Numbered from the stretch's first letter, positions 7,769-16,751 are shown. The stretch: 64,000 bases of DNA from OLB6 sp964467455 (GCA_964467455.1 CAYXQJ010000010.1:1-64000); one strand, 5' to 3'. The notes: a model not told the origin generated them from the sequence alone. Program-made: numbers and translations.

Positions 7769-9766
7769 TCAGATGTCGAGATTTTTCACGTAGTGCGCAT
7801 TGCGCTCGATGAAGGCACGACGTGGTTCGACGGCTTCGCCCATCAGTGTTTCGAAGATCTGTGCGGCTTCTGCAGCGTTCTCGATGCTGACTTGAAGCAG
7901 GGTGCGTGTTTCCGGATTCATCGTGGTCGACCACAACTGTTCCGGATTCATCTCACCGAGACCTTTGAAGCGTGAGATCACGATGCCGTCGGCGGTAGCG
8001 CCTTCTTGCACTTCTTCACCTTCTTCGGGCTCTTCAACCTTCTTGCCGCGGGCGGCAGCGCGTGCGGCCTTCTCTTTGCGGATGCGGTCGATGATCTCGT
8101 CGCGCTCCTTATCGTCGAAGGCATAGTTCTCTTGCTTGCCTTTCTTGATCTTGTACAGCGGCGGCTGAGCGATGTAGAGCTTGCCGTCGGTGATCAAGTC
8201 CGGCATGTGCTTGAAGAACAACGTCAGCAACAGCGTTCGGATGTGTGAACCATCCACGTCGGCGTCGGCCATGAGGATGATCTTACCATACCGCGCCTTT
8301 GCCGAATCGAAGTCATCACCAAAACCTGCACCGATAGCGGTGAGGATGGTGCGCACTTCGTCGTTCTCCAACACCTTTGCAAGACGGGCTTTGTGGACGT
8401 TGAGGATCTTGCCCTTCAGCGGCAGAATGGCTTGGAAGCGACGGTCGCGACCTTGCTTAGCCGAGCCACCTGCAGAGTCACCTTCTACGAGGAAGATCTC
8501 TGTGTCTTCCGGCGTACGCAGCGAGCAGTCGGCCAGCTTACCCGGCAGCGACATACCGTCGAGTGCATTCTTGCGGCGGATCAGGTCTTTCGCCTTACGT
8601 GCAGCAGCGCGCGCTTCGGCGGCTTGCACGGCTTTCTCGATGATGTGTTTCGCCGAGCCCGGATTTTCGTCGAGACGTTTTGCAAGTTCTTCGTTGACGA
8701 TGGTACGAACGATGCCGTCCACTTCGCCGTTGCCGAGCTTCGTCTTGGTCTGACCTTCGAACTGCGGCTCGGCGACCTTCACACTCACGACTGCGGTGAG
8801 TCCTTCGCGGAAGTCATCACCGGTGAGGTTCTGATCTTTCTTGAGCAGATTGTTTGCCGAAGCATAGGCATTCAACGAACGCGTTAGTGCAGAACGGAAG
8901 CCGGAGACGTGCGTGCCCCCTTCAACAGTATTGATGTTGTTGACGTAGCTCAACACAAGTTCAGAGTACCCCGAGTTGTATTCGAGACACACGTCAACCT
9001 GTGTTTCAATGCCTTGTTCGTTAGTGTGCGAACCCTTGATGATCAGCGGCTTGGTGATGGCCGTGGTGGCGCTGTCTAGATAGCGCACGAAGTCGACGAG
9101 ACCACCGCGATAGGCATACGTCTCTTTCTGTCCGTCGCGTTCATCGTAGAGATGGATCGTCACGTCAGGATTCAAGAAAGCCAACTCGCGCAGACGATCG
9201 GCGACCTTGTCGAAGCGGAAGACCGTGGTCTTGAAGATCGTGCCGTCCGGCCAGAAACGAACCGTTGTACCTGTCTTCTTCGACGTACCGATCTCCGACA
9301 CCGGAGCTTCGGGATGCCCTTCATGATAGGTCTGCTGATACATCTTGCCTTCGCGCTCGATCGTGGCCACCAACGTGGTCGAAAGTGCGTTCACGCATGA
9401 AACACCAACGCCGTGCAAGCCCCCTGACACCTTGTACGTGTTCTTGTCGAACTTACCGCCGGCGTGCAGGGTACACATGACCACTTCAAGCGTGGAGATC
9501 TTCTTGACGGGGTGCGGTCCGGTAGGGATACCACGACCGTCATCCTGTACCGAACAGGAACCGTCGCTATGCAGCGTCACCGTGATGTTGCTGCAGAATC
9601 CCGCCAACGCTTCGTCGATCGAGTTATCGACCACTTCTTGGATGAGGTGGTGCAGACCACGCTCACCAACGTCGCCGATATACATGGCCGGACGTTTCCG
9701 TACGGCTTCCAAGCCTTCAAGGACCTTGATACTATCTTCAGTGTATCCTGTCTTCTTCTCTGCCAT
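7769..9766 (-). CDS. gyrB: DNA gyrase subunit B
   Basis: A 665-residue ATPase subunit of the type II topoisomerase that introduces negative supercoils. The GHKL ATP site is visible (VDNSIDEALAG, DDGRGIP, GGLHGVGVS), then the transducer domain, then the Toprim domain with EGDSAGG and DADVDGSHI, and the C-terminal GEMNPEQLW motif. The length is slightly above the short GyrB forms because of a charged stretch (AARGKKVEEPEEGEEVQEG) in the Toprim region. A strong GGAGGA Shine-Dalgarno lies 4 bases before the ATG. It is the last gene of dnaN-recF-DUF721-gyrB. ParE is similar, but the gene order favours GyrB. Confidence 0.97.
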   Translation of the reverse strand: MAEKKTGYTEDSIKVLEGLEAVRKRPAMYIGDVGERGLHHLIQEVVDNSIDEALAGFCSNITVTLHSDGSCSVQDDGRGIPTGPHPVKKISTLEVVMCTLHAGGKFDKNTYKVSGGLHGVGVSCVNALSTTLVATIEREGKMYQQTYHEGHPEAPVSEIGTSKKTGTTVRFWPDGTIFKTTVFRFDKVADRLRELAFLNPDVTIHLYDERDGQKETYAYRGGLVDFVRYLDSATTAITKPLIIKGSHTNEQGIETQVDVCLEYNSGYSELVLSYVNNINTVEGGTHVSGFRSALTRSLNAYASANNLLKKDQNLTGDDFREGLTAVVSVKVAEPQFEGQTKTKLGNGEVDGIVRTIVNEELAKRLDENPGSAKHIIEKAVQAAEARAAARKAKDLIRRKNALDGMSLPGKLADCSLRTPEDTEIFLVEGDSAGGSAKQGRDRRFQAILPLKGKILNVHKARLAKVLENDEVRTILTAIGAGFGDDFDSAKARYGKIILMADADVDGSHIRTLLLTLFFKHMPDLITDGKLYIAQPPLYKIKKGKQENYAFDDKERDEIIDRIRKEKAARAAARGKKVEEPEEGEEVQEGATADGIVISRFKGLGEMNPEQLWSTTMNPETRTLLQVSIENAAEAAQIFETLMGEAVEPRRAFIERNAHYVKNLDI

Positions 9767-9786
9767 TATTCCTCCATGGCCGCCGA

Positions 9787-10065
9787 CTATCGAACAACGA
9801 TCTCTTTGATGAGATCCTCGCCAATGCGGGCATTCAATTGTGTGCGTAATTCTTCCCGACGCAAGGTGAGTTCACTACGCCAGGGGGCTTCCATGACCCG
9901 TATCGTCAGGACGCCACTCTCGAAGGAGCGGACGTTGCTGATGCGCGCGATGCGCACACCGACAACCTCGGCCCAATACGTCGGCATGCGCTCTTTGTGC
10001 ATGGCCGATTCCAATCCATACTTCCGAACGATCTGCTTGAGGATATCACCGATGGCTGTACTCAT
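9787..10065 (-). CDS. DUF721/DciA-like protein
   Basis: A 92-residue protein of the DUF721 family, typically found between recF and gyrB. Some family members (DciA) load or stabilise the replicative helicase DnaB. The family pattern is seen here: an amphipathic N-terminal helix, a W-x-E-V-V-G core (YWAEVVGVRIA), then the WRSELTLRREEL segment. Its ATG overlaps the recF stop by 4 bases, so translation is probably coupled. The link to helicase loading is inferred from the family, not from the sequence. Confidence 0.85.
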   Translation of the reverse strand: MSTAIGDILKQIVRKYGLESAMHKERMPTYWAEVVGVRIARISNVRSFESGVLTIRVMEAPWRSELTLRREELRTQLNARIGEDLIKEIVVR

Positions 10066-11207
10066 GCGGCCACCGAATGAATGGTCCCGTTGCTCACTTC
10101 TACGACCACAACATCCTTGCGCGTCATCGCAGCGATGCGATCACCGTCGGTCGTGGTCACAAAACACTGCATGCCCATTTCCAGAATGCGATCCAGCACG
10201 TGAGCGCTGCGGTCGGCATCGAGTTCACTGAACACATCATCCAACAACATGATCGGACGTTCATGACGGCGTTCCATCAACAACCGGGCTTCGGCAAGCT
10301 TGAGCGCCACTAACAACGATTTGTGTTGTCCTTGCGACGCCGTCTCTCGCACCAAACCACCGTTGATCAAGAACGTGATCTCATCTTTCTGCGGACCAAA
10401 CAACGTCACCTCACGCGCACGCTCTGCAGTGGCCAACCGCTCTGCCGTTGCCTGCAGCTGTCCGACAATATCACCCATCGCAAGATCAACATGATCGGGT
10501 TGATAAACGATGTCGATCTTCTCCGCCTCGCCCGACACGCGCGCATACTCTTCCTGCACGATCGGCGCAAGATCGGCGATGAAGGCGGCACGCCGTGCGA
10601 TGAGGGCAGCGCTGATGGTGATGAATTCGGAGGTCCATGTGCCAAGTGCCATGTGCCACGTGCCAGGTACCTGACTACTTGCTGTTCGCTGCTCGCTGCT
10701 AACAGACTGCAGTAGCGCATTGCGCTGCTTCAACACGCGCTTCAACTCGTACAACAACCCGGTAACGGTCTTGCTGCTTTGGGCCATGACGGCGTCGAGG
10801 AAGGAACGTCGGTCGGACGGGCCGCCGAAGGTGATGGACTTGTGATCGGGCGAGAGTGCCACGATTGGCATCACACCCAGAATGTCGCGCGGTGAGAGAT
10901 TGGAGCCGTGCGTGGAAGAGATGCGCTTGCGCTGTCCTTCGCGGATCTCAACGCTGACGCGATAGTCTACGTCCACATCGCTCACGGCTTCGACGGTGGC
11001 CACGCATGACTCGGCACTGCGACGGATCATCGACGTATCCGGCACGGGCACAAAGGTCTTTCCGATGGCGCACACACTCACAGCTTCCAACATTGATGTC
11101 TTCCCGGAACCATTTGCTCCGGTCAGGATGGTCACGTCTCGCGCACAGTCAAGATGCGACTGCTGATGGCTGCGCACGTGCGTCACGGTCACTGACCGAA
11201 TGATCAT
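10062..11207 (-). CDS. recF: RecF recombination/repair ATPase with a repeat-encoded insert
   Basis: A 381-residue SMC-like ATPase that helps RecO and RecR load RecA at gaps. Walker A is GANGSGKT (30-37); the ABC-type signature and Walker B lie near the C-terminus (SQGQHKSLLVALKLAEARLL, then IMLLDDVFSELD). Between the RNALL motif (residue 162 on) and the LGTWTSEF motif (usually LxxWDxxL), about 23 residues (168-190) are made of tandem heptamers: SVSSEQRTASSQ, then VPGTWHMA. This is the tip of the lobe II helical region, so the ATPase core is untouched and the frame stays open. I therefore read it as functional. recO lies at 50.4 kb in the same window. Confidence 0.95.
   Translation of the reverse strand: MIIRSVTVTHVRSHQQSHLDCARDVTILTGANGSGKTSMLEAVSVCAIGKTFVPVPDTSMIRRSAESCVATVEAVSDVDVDYRVSVEIREGQRKRISSTHGSNLSPRDILGVMPIVALSPDHKSITFGGPSDRRSFLDAVMAQSSKTVTGLLYELKRVLKQRNALLQSVSSEQRTASSQVPGTWHMALGTWTSEFITISAALIARRAAFIADLAPIVQEEYARVSGEAEKIDIVYQPDHVDLAMGDIVGQLQATAERLATAERAREVTLFGPQKDEITFLINGGLVRETASQGQHKSLLVALKLAEARLLMERRHERPIMLLDDVFSELDADRSAHVLDRILEMGMQCFVTTTDGDRIAAMTRKDVVVVEVSNGTIHSVAA
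10634..10707. repeat. Two abutting heptamer arrays inside recF (families C and D)
   Basis: Coding strand: about five units of type AGCAGCG/AACAGCA/AGTAGTC, then four to five of type TGGCAC(A/G/T). All are 7 bp and run without a break. Family C is shared with 7677-7757 and 25651-25860. Confidence 0.85.
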
Positions 11208-11224
11208 CGTGCGAGCCCCCTTAC

Positions 11225-12340
11225 TTAGATCTTTACCGGCATGACGAGCATGAGCAACGACTCAGCATCGGCGGCCGGTGTGATCAATACTGCACGGATC
11301 GGCGTCGAGAACGTCATCTTCACGTTCAGGTCCGGATCGTCGTCCGCGCTGATGTTCTTGATCGCTTCTTCGAGAAAGCGGTAGTTGAATCCAACTTCAA
11401 AGTCGTCGGCTGAAAACTCGCACGGAATGGTCTCCGTACCCTGACCGCCCGACTCTTCATCTTCGGAGTGGACCGACAGATGTGTCGGCGTCATTTTGAA
11501 CCGTACGTGGCGCGTATTCGTGTTGGCAAACAAGGACACACGCTTGATGGCCGTTGTCACTTCGCGCTGATTGACGATGATCGACTTATCGTTATCTGAC
11601 GGGATCACGTTCTGATACGGCGGATACTTCTCGTCGATGATGCGTGTAGTGATCGTCAACGAACCGATCGAGAACCGTGCATGCGTGCGCGATACGGCCA
11701 TCTCGACATCGGCATCAAGCTTGCGCAACAATTCCACGGCACGTGCCGGAATGATCGCTTCAAGATCTTTTGGAAAGGGGCTGCCATTTGCCGCAATGTT
11801 CACACGCGAGAGGCGGAAACCATCGGTGGCCACGGCTGTGGCCGTTTCGCCATCGAATTGGAAGAACACACCGGTCATGCTCGGACGGTACTCTTCGGTC
11901 GACACGGCAAAGACGGTCTTGTTCGCCATCTTCATCATGTCTTCTTTGCGAAGTGATGCCGTCTTTGATTCCTGGAACGGCGGAATGCTTGGGAACTCAT
12001 CAGCATCGAGGCCCTTCATCTCGTACGTACCGTTCGGCGTACGCACCTTGATGTGGCCGTCATCGCCGACGGTGATCTGCACGGTACCGGCTGAACCAAG
12101 TTCTTTGACGAGGTTGTAGAACTGATGGGCAGGCACGAGGGCTGCACCGTCGGCCTCACCGGCAACGGGGATCGTCAGTGAGATCGTGATCTCCTGATCC
12201 GTGGCGGTGAAGGTGAGCTCACTGCCCGTTAACGTTGCGTGAATGTGTTCAAGAACCGGGATGGTTGACTTGGCCGGGATCGCCGGCAGGACCTTTTGGA
12301 GCGATTTCTGAAGGTCGGCGAGCGCAACGGTAAACTGCAT
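11225..12340 (-). CDS. dnaN: DNA polymerase III beta subunit (sliding clamp)
   Basis: A 371-residue clamp that holds the replicative polymerase on DNA as a ring dimer. The three repeated clamp domains are seen at full length, including the N-terminal LQKSLQKVLPAIPAKSTIPVL, the central YRPSMTGVFFQ and TDGFRLS motifs, and the C-terminal LLMLVMPVKI ending typical of DnaN. It lies 17 bases before recF on the same strand. dnaA is not beside it: the upstream neighbour is a divergent psd gene only 54 bases away, which leaves no room for a replication origin. That gap must hold both promoters. Confidence 0.97.
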   Translation of the reverse strand: MQFTVALADLQKSLQKVLPAIPAKSTIPVLEHIHATLTGSELTFTATDQEITISLTIPVAGEADGAALVPAHQFYNLVKELGSAGTVQITVGDDGHIKVRTPNGTYEMKGLDADEFPSIPPFQESKTASLRKEDMMKMANKTVFAVSTEEYRPSMTGVFFQFDGETATAVATDGFRLSRVNIAANGSPFPKDLEAIIPARAVELLRKLDADVEMAVSRTHARFSIGSLTITTRIIDEKYPPYQNVIPSDNDKSIIVNQREVTTAIKRVSLFANTNTRHVRFKMTPTHLSVHSEDEESGGQGTETIPCEFSADDFEVGFNYRFLEEAIKNISADDDPDLNVKMTFSTPIRAVLITPAADAESLLMLVMPVKI

Positions 12341-12394
12341 GGTGTCCGTAAGTTGGTAATTTGACCGACGAAACTACGAAACCACAGTCTAAAA

Positions 12395-13069
12395 ATGTTG
12401 ACTCCTTACGGTCGTGACAACGCCTTTTTGATGCTGGCCACAGGCCTGTGCCTGATGATGCTGGCATTTACCCCTATCGGGCTGATCTTATCGGTCCTGG
12501 CCATCATATTGGGCCTGGCCGTGATCGGCTTCACGATGTGGTTTTTCCGGGATCCGGAACGCCCCCTAACCCCTGAAGCGTCAGATCCGGCAGTGATCGT
12601 CTCACCGGCCGATGGTCAAGTGACGGAAGTCTTTGAGGTGGACTCCGTGAAGGGCTTCGCGGGTAAAGGTGTTCAGATCACGATCTTCCTGTCGCCCGTC
12701 AACCTGCACGTGAACCGCTACCCCGCCACGGGAGAGATCGTCGAGGCCACCTACGTGCCGGGCAAGTACCTGATGGCATGGGAGCCGAAGGCCAGTGAAG
12801 AGAACGAGCGGGCCATCTTCGTCCTGAAGACCAGTGCCGGCACCATCCTATACCGGCAGATCACGGGCTTCTTGGCGCGCAGGATCGTCTACGACACCCG
12901 TCAAGGCGACGTGGTGAAGGCCGGCCAGCGCTTCGGCATGATGAAGTTCGGCTCTCGGATGGACGTTATCGTCCCCTACGGCTCGCAGATCAACGTCCGC
13001 GTGGGCGACAAGGTCGTCAGCGCCAAGACCATCCTGGCTCGCCTGCAGCCGAATGGAGCGCAGGTATAA
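12395..13069 (+). CDS. psd: Phosphatidylserine decarboxylase (short, archaeal/Bacteroidetes-type)
   Basis: A 224-residue proenzyme that turns phosphatidylserine into phosphatidylethanolamine. Two N-terminal membrane segments (about 11-50) are followed by SPADGQVTEV, VNLHVNRYP and the self-cleavage site KFGSRMD. Cleavage between Gly186 and Ser187 would leave the pyruvoyl group on Ser187. The length fits the compact family, about 210-230 residues. Its TAA stop shares a base with the ATG of pssA, the enzyme that makes its substrate, so the two form a lipid operon. Confidence 0.95.
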   Translation: MLTPYGRDNAFLMLATGLCLMMLAFTPIGLILSVLAIILGLAVIGFTMWFFRDPERPLTPEASDPAVIVSPADGQVTEVFEVDSVKGFAGKGVQITIFLSPVNLHVNRYPATGEIVEATYVPGKYLMAWEPKASEENERAIFVLKTSAGTILYRQITGFLARRIVYDTRQGDVVKAGQRFGMMKFGSRMDVIVPYGSQINVRVGDKVVSAKTILARLQPNGAQV

Positions 13070-13839
13070 TGCGAGTTACGCGGTCTATCATTCCGAACCT
13101 GTTCACGCTGGCAAACCTGTTCTGCGGCTTTGCTTCCATCGTGGCGTCGATGAATCAGGAGATCGAGCGGGCAGCCGTCTTTATCCTGTTATCGGGCATC
13201 TTCGACATGCTCGACGGCCTCGTAGCCCGTCTTGTGCGGGCAACAAGCGAGTTCGGCGTCGAACTCGACTCCCTCTGCGATGCCGTCTCCTTCGGCGTCG
13301 CTCCATCCGTGATGCTCTGGGTGGTCTACTTCCATCAGTGGGAGAACTGGGGCATGCTGTTGGCTTCCCTGCCGGCCTTGGCCGGCGTGCTGCGTCTGGC
13401 CCGCTTCAACGTCCAGCTCACATCGATGGAAGACAAGGTCTACTTCCGAGGCATGCCGATCCCGGCCGGGGCCTTTACCATCGTCTCCTTCATCGTTTTT
13501 ACGCACCTTCGGGGCGACGTGCCGCCCGAGTGGCAGCCGCTGGCGTTGACGCTGGTGACGGTGATCACGGCCGGGGCCATGGTCAGCACCATCAAATACG
13601 ACAATCTGCCGCGCCCCACGCCGTCGGCCATCCGCCAACGCCCGTGGGTTTTTCTCGTATTTTTGGCAGGTATCATCGGTTCCATCGCCACCGGCGGTCG
13701 GGGCATTTTCCCATTCATGATGCTGTACCTCATCGGCGGTGCCATCCGCCACGGCATCGTGCTCCTGTTGCGTAAACGGGGCGAAGAAGAGGAAGATGAC
13801 GCGATCGAAGAGGGAGATCCGGATCCGTTCTCAATGTAA
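13069..13839 (+). CDS. pssA: CDP-diacylglycerol-serine O-phosphatidyltransferase
   Basis: A 256-residue integral membrane enzyme that joins CDP-diacylglycerol and serine to make phosphatidylserine. The CDP-alcohol phosphotransferase signature D-x2-DG-x2-AR-x8-G-x3-D-x3-D is complete at residues 46-71. About seven membrane segments follow, and the C-terminus is acidic (EEEEDDAIEEGDPD). It is coupled to psd by a one-base TAATG overlap. The following 72-bp gap is mostly a heptamer array. Confidence 0.95.
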   Translation: MRVTRSIIPNLFTLANLFCGFASIVASMNQEIERAAVFILLSGIFDMLDGLVARLVRATSEFGVELDSLCDAVSFGVAPSVMLWVVYFHQWENWGMLLASLPALAGVLRLARFNVQLTSMEDKVYFRGMPIPAGAFTIVSFIVFTHLRGDVPPEWQPLALTLVTVITAGAMVSTIKYDNLPRPTPSAIRQRPWVFLVFLAGIIGSIATGGRGIFPFMMLYLIGGAIRHGIVLLLRKRGEEEEDDAIEEGDPDPFSM

Positions 13840-13840
13840 T

Positions 13841-13896
13841 GCATGATGCAGAATGCAAGATTCAGAATGCATCATGAATCTTGAATCATGCATGTT
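13841..13896. repeat. Heptamer array (GCATGAT/GCAGAAT/GAATCAT), 8 units, family J
   Basis: Eight consecutive 7-bp units (GCATGAT, GCAGAAT, GCAAGAT, TCAGAAT, GCATCAT, GAATCTT, GAATCAT, GCATGTT) fill the pssA-purS gap. The two halves are partly inverted copies, so a hairpin is possible. Confidence 0.85.
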
Positions 13897-13911
13897 GCTT
13901 AAGGAATTGAA

Positions 13912-14187
13912 ATGAAGTTGTATCAAGCCAAGGTGACCATTACGCTGCGCAAGTCCATCTTGGATGTGCAGGGCAAGACCGTTGAGCATGCGTTGCATTC
14001 GCTGCACATGCCGGCATTGTCGAACGTGCGCATCGGGAAGCACATCGAGCTGAGCGTGCACGCGCCGGACAAGGACCGTGCTCGTGAGCTGGCCGACGAT
14101 GCCTGCAAGAAGCTGCTTGCCAATCCCGTGATGGAAGATTATTCCATCGAGATCGTTGAGCCCGTCACAAACGGAGTACCGGCATGA
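13912..14187 (+). CDS. purS: Phosphoribosylformylglycinamidine synthase subunit PurS
   Basis: A 91-residue small subunit of the three-part FGAM synthase of purine synthesis. It bridges PurQ and PurL. The PurS fold is recognisable from KVTITLRKSILDVQGKT and the following VRIGKHIEL strand, with the NPVMEDYSIEI end typical of the family. TAAGGA upstream is a plausible ribosome site. It overlaps purQ by 4 bases, as is common. purL is not in the window. Confidence 0.95.
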   Translation: MKLYQAKVTITLRKSILDVQGKTVEHALHSLHMPALSNVRIGKHIELSVHAPDKDRARELADDACKKLLANPVMEDYSIEIVEPVTNGVPA

Positions 14188-14876
14188 AGGTTGGCGTTGT
14201 CACCTTCCCCGGCTCGAACTGTGATGCCGACGCTCGTTATGCCTCGAAGCTCATCGGCGCCGAGGTCTTCCAGCTGTGGCACAAGGACACGTCGCTCCCG
14301 GCCGGTCTCGACCTGATCATCCTGCCCGGCGGCTTTTCCTACGGCGACTATTTGCGCACCGGCGCCATCGCCCGGTTCTCGCCCATCATGCAGCACGTGA
14401 TCGACTTCGCCAATAACGGCGGCATGGTCATCGGCATCTGCAACGGCTTCCAGATCCTCTGCGAATCGGGCCTGCTTCCGGGCGCCCTGATCCGCAACGA
14501 GAACCTCAGCTTTGTCTGCAAGGACGTCTATCTACGCGTCGAGAATACCAACACGGCCTTTACCAGTGCCGCCGAGAAGAACGTTCTCCGCATTCCGATC
14601 GCCCACGGCGACGGTAGGTATACGGCCGCTCCGGAAGTGCTAGACGAACTCGAGCGCACCGGACGTGTCCTCTTCCGCTATTGTGATGAAGGGGGCGAGC
14701 AGTCCCCGGGATCCAATCCCAACGGCAGCATCAACGATATTGCCGGTATCATGAATGATCGTGGCAACGTGATGGGCATGATGCCACATCCGGAGCGCGC
14801 GATCGAACCGATCCTCGGTTCTGACGACGGTATGTCGATCTTTGCGAGCATCGCCGCCGCCGTCGCTTCTGTCTGA
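14184..14876 (+). CDS. purQ: Phosphoribosylformylglycinamidine synthase glutaminase subunit
   Basis: A 230-residue class I glutamine amidotransferase that supplies ammonia to PurL. The nucleophile is Cys86 in GICNGFQIL and the His/Glu pair is His202 and Glu204 in MPHPERA. The N-terminal VTFPGSNCD motif is diagnostic for PurQ. Start and stop fit the family length. It is translationally coupled to purS. Confidence 0.97.
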   Translation: MKVGVVTFPGSNCDADARYASKLIGAEVFQLWHKDTSLPAGLDLIILPGGFSYGDYLRTGAIARFSPIMQHVIDFANNGGMVIGICNGFQILCESGLLPGALIRNENLSFVCKDVYLRVENTNTAFTSAAEKNVLRIPIAHGDGRYTAAPEVLDELERTGRVLFRYCDEGGEQSPGSNPNGSINDIAGIMNDRGNVMGMMPHPERAIEPILGSDDGMSIFASIAAAVASV

Positions 14877-14895
14877 CACTATTTGGAGTATCGTC

Positions 14896-15063
14896 ATGCC
14901 TTTCGGAATCGGAATGCCTGAGCTGCTGATCATCGTCTTGATCATCGTGCTGCTCTTCGGTGCGAAAAAGATCCCTGAACTCATGCGCGGCCTCGGCTCT
15001 GGCATCAAAGAATTCAAAGATGCGGCCAAGGGCGACGACGAAAAGAAATCGTCGGATAGCTGA
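14896..15063 (+). CDS. tatA: TatA/E-type twin-arginine translocase subunit (short)
   Basis: A 55-residue protein from ATG 14896; an upstream in-frame Met at 14842 lies inside purQ and was not used. It has one N-terminal membrane helix (LLIIVLIIVLLFG), the FGxxKxPEL hinge (FGAKKIPEL), an amphipathic helix (MRGLGSGIKEFKDA) and a charged tail. This is the standard TatA plan for folded-protein export. A second TatA-like gene follows 18 bases later. tatC is not in the window. Confidence 0.93.
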   Translation: MPFGIGMPELLIIVLIIVLLFGAKKIPELMRGLGSGIKEFKDAAKGDDEKKSSDS

Positions 15064-15081
15064 CCCCAACAGAGGTTTTCC

Positions 15082-15357
15082 ATGTTCGATGTCGGCGGCG
15101 GCGAGCTGATCCTGATCTTGCTCGTCGTCTTGTTGTTATTCGGTCCGAACAAACTCCCTGAGCTTGCCCGCTCGGTGGGGAAAGGTCTGCGCTCCGTGCG
15201 CAAGGCCCAGGAAGATCTTACGCAGCAGATCCGCGACATCTCGGCCGAAGTGGCTGAACCCGTAAAAGACACGGCAACGCAAGTAAAACGCGACATCGAA
15301 GCCGTGGAACGTCCGGCGCCCAACGTCCAGCGTCCGCCGGAGGACGATACCCTATGA
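15082..15357 (+). CDS. TatA/TatB-like twin-arginine translocase subunit
   Basis: A 91-residue protein with the same plan as its neighbour: a membrane helix, FGPNKLPELARS, then a longer amphipathic helix and tail. The longer helix and the pairing with a short TatA suggest a TatB-like role, but TatA and TatB are hard to separate by sequence in this group. The last 15 residues (ERPAPNVQRPPEDDTL) are encoded by four heptamers of repeat family B (15309-15336). Its stop overlaps the gatA start by 4 bases. Confidence 0.85.
   Translation: MFDVGGGELILILLVVLLLFGPNKLPELARSVGKGLRSVRKAQEDLTQQIRDISAEVAEPVKDTATQVKRDIEAVERPAPNVQRPPEDDTL
15309..15336. repeat. Heptamer array ACGTCC(G/A) x4 in the TatB-like tail, family B
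   Basis: Units ACGTCCG, GCGCCCA, ACGTCCA, GCGTCCG. This is the reverse complement of the (C/T)GGACG(T/C) units found at 28338-28365 and 55651-55706. Confidence 0.75.
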
Positions 15358-16751
15358 CTTACTCTTCTGACCTAGACCTCTACCGTAACGGCACTCTCAG
15401 CGTAGCTGAGCGTGTGCAGAAGATCATGGCTCGCGCGCAGGAGCGCGCCGACCTGCAGGCCTTTGCCCATGTTGCTCATGACAGCGCTCTCGCGAGTGCT
15501 GCCGAGAGCGACGAGCGTTTTGCTTCGGGTCTTGCTCGCCCCCTTGAAGGATGTGCCATTGCGATCAAGGACAACATCTCCGTGAAGGGGATGCCGTTGA
15601 CGTGTGCGTCGAACATGCTTGAGGATTATCATCCGGTGTTCAACGCTACGGTGATCGAGCAGCTCCATGATGCCGGTGCGGTGATCGTGGGCAAGACGAA
15701 CATGGATGAGTTCGCGATGGGCTCGTCGAACGAGAACTCGCGTTTTGGTCCGGCAAAACATCCGTTAGATCCTTCACGTGTGCCGGGTGGATCGTCGGGC
15801 GGCAGTGCTGTCGTCGTCGCCGATGATCAAGCCCACGTGGCCTTGGGCTCTGACACCGGCGGATCGGTGCGCCAGCCGGCGGCGTTTTGTGGTGTGTATG
15901 GCCTGAAGCCAACGTACGGCCGCATCTCGCGCTATGGACTGGTGGCCTTTGCATCGTCGCTTGATCAGATCGGCATCTTCGCCAACAGCGTCGAGGACAC
16001 GGCGGCAGTGTTGGATGTGATCAGCGGTCACGATCCGATGGACTCTACGTCACATCCTAACGCACAGACCAATGCTCTTGAGGTACTGAACAGCCCCCTA
16101 CCGTCCTATACAGTTGGTGTGCTGCCTGACTCGATGCTGGACGGATGTGATGATGAGATCAAGCGTCAGTATCGGGCGTTGATCGAGCGATGCAAAGCGC
16201 AGGGTGCATCGACCGTAGAGATCACGCTTCCGCATCAAGAGATCTGGATCCCGACGTATTTCATTCTTGCTACGGCTGAAGCATCAAGCAACCTTGCCCG
16301 CTTTGATGGTGTGCGTTATGGACATCGTGGCAGTGACGAGGCCGACATGATGACGTCATCGCGCAGTGAAGGTTTTGGTGCAGAGGTCAAACGCCGCATC
16401 ATGCTTGGCACCTACGTCCTGTCTGCGGGATACAGCGATGCCTACTATCGCAATGCGCAACGCTCGCGTCGGATGATCGCCAACGCCTATGCCGACGTCT
16501 TCAAGACCGTTGATGTGATCGCCATGCCGACGACGCCAACAACGGCCTTTGTGCGCGGAGAGATCACCGATCCTGTGCAGATGTGGTTGTCGGACATGTA
16601 CACCGTTAGCGCCAACATCGCCGGCATTCCGGCTATCAGCATTCCCTTTGGTGCCGATGGTAAGGGGCTGCCCATTGGCATGCAGCTACAAGGACCGATG
16701 TTCGGTGACGAGAAGATGCTTGCGATCTCACAAGCGATCTCGGCAGTGTAG
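15354..16751 (+). CDS. gatA: Asp-tRNA(Asn)/Glu-tRNA(Gln) amidotransferase subunit A
   Basis: A 465-residue amidase-family subunit that releases ammonia from glutamine for the transamidation of mischarged tRNAs. The Ser-cisSer-Lys triad is complete and correctly spaced: Lys72 (AIKDN), Ser147 (GGSSGG) and Ser171 (DTGGSVRQP). The C-terminal GLPIGMQLQGP motif is typical of GatA. It is followed convergently by a barrel gene only 6 bases away. gatB and gatC are elsewhere. Confidence 0.96.
   Translation: MTYSSDLDLYRNGTLSVAERVQKIMARAQERADLQAFAHVAHDSALASAAESDERFASGLARPLEGCAIAIKDNISVKGMPLTCASNMLEDYHPVFNATVIEQLHDAGAVIVGKTNMDEFAMGSSNENSRFGPAKHPLDPSRVPGGSSGGSAVVVADDQAHVALGSDTGGSVRQPAAFCGVYGLKPTYGRISRYGLVAFASSLDQIGIFANSVEDTAAVLDVISGHDPMDSTSHPNAQTNALEVLNSPLPSYTVGVLPDSMLDGCDDEIKRQYRALIERCKAQGASTVEITLPHQEIWIPTYFILATAEASSNLARFDGVRYGHRGSDEADMMTSSRSEGFGAEVKRRIMLGTYVLSAGYSDAYYRNAQRSRRMIANAYADVFKTVDVIAMPTTPTTAFVRGEITDPVQMWLSDMYTVSANIAGIPAISIPFGADGKGLPIGMQLQGPMFGDEKMLAISQAISAV

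Noticed and set aside
10634..10707. Frameshift or pseudogene in recF
   Set aside because: The frame is open on both sides of the insert and all conserved RecF motifs are present in order.
12341..12394. Replication origin between psd and dnaN
   Set aside because: Only 54 bases long, with no DnaA-box cluster or AT-rich tract.
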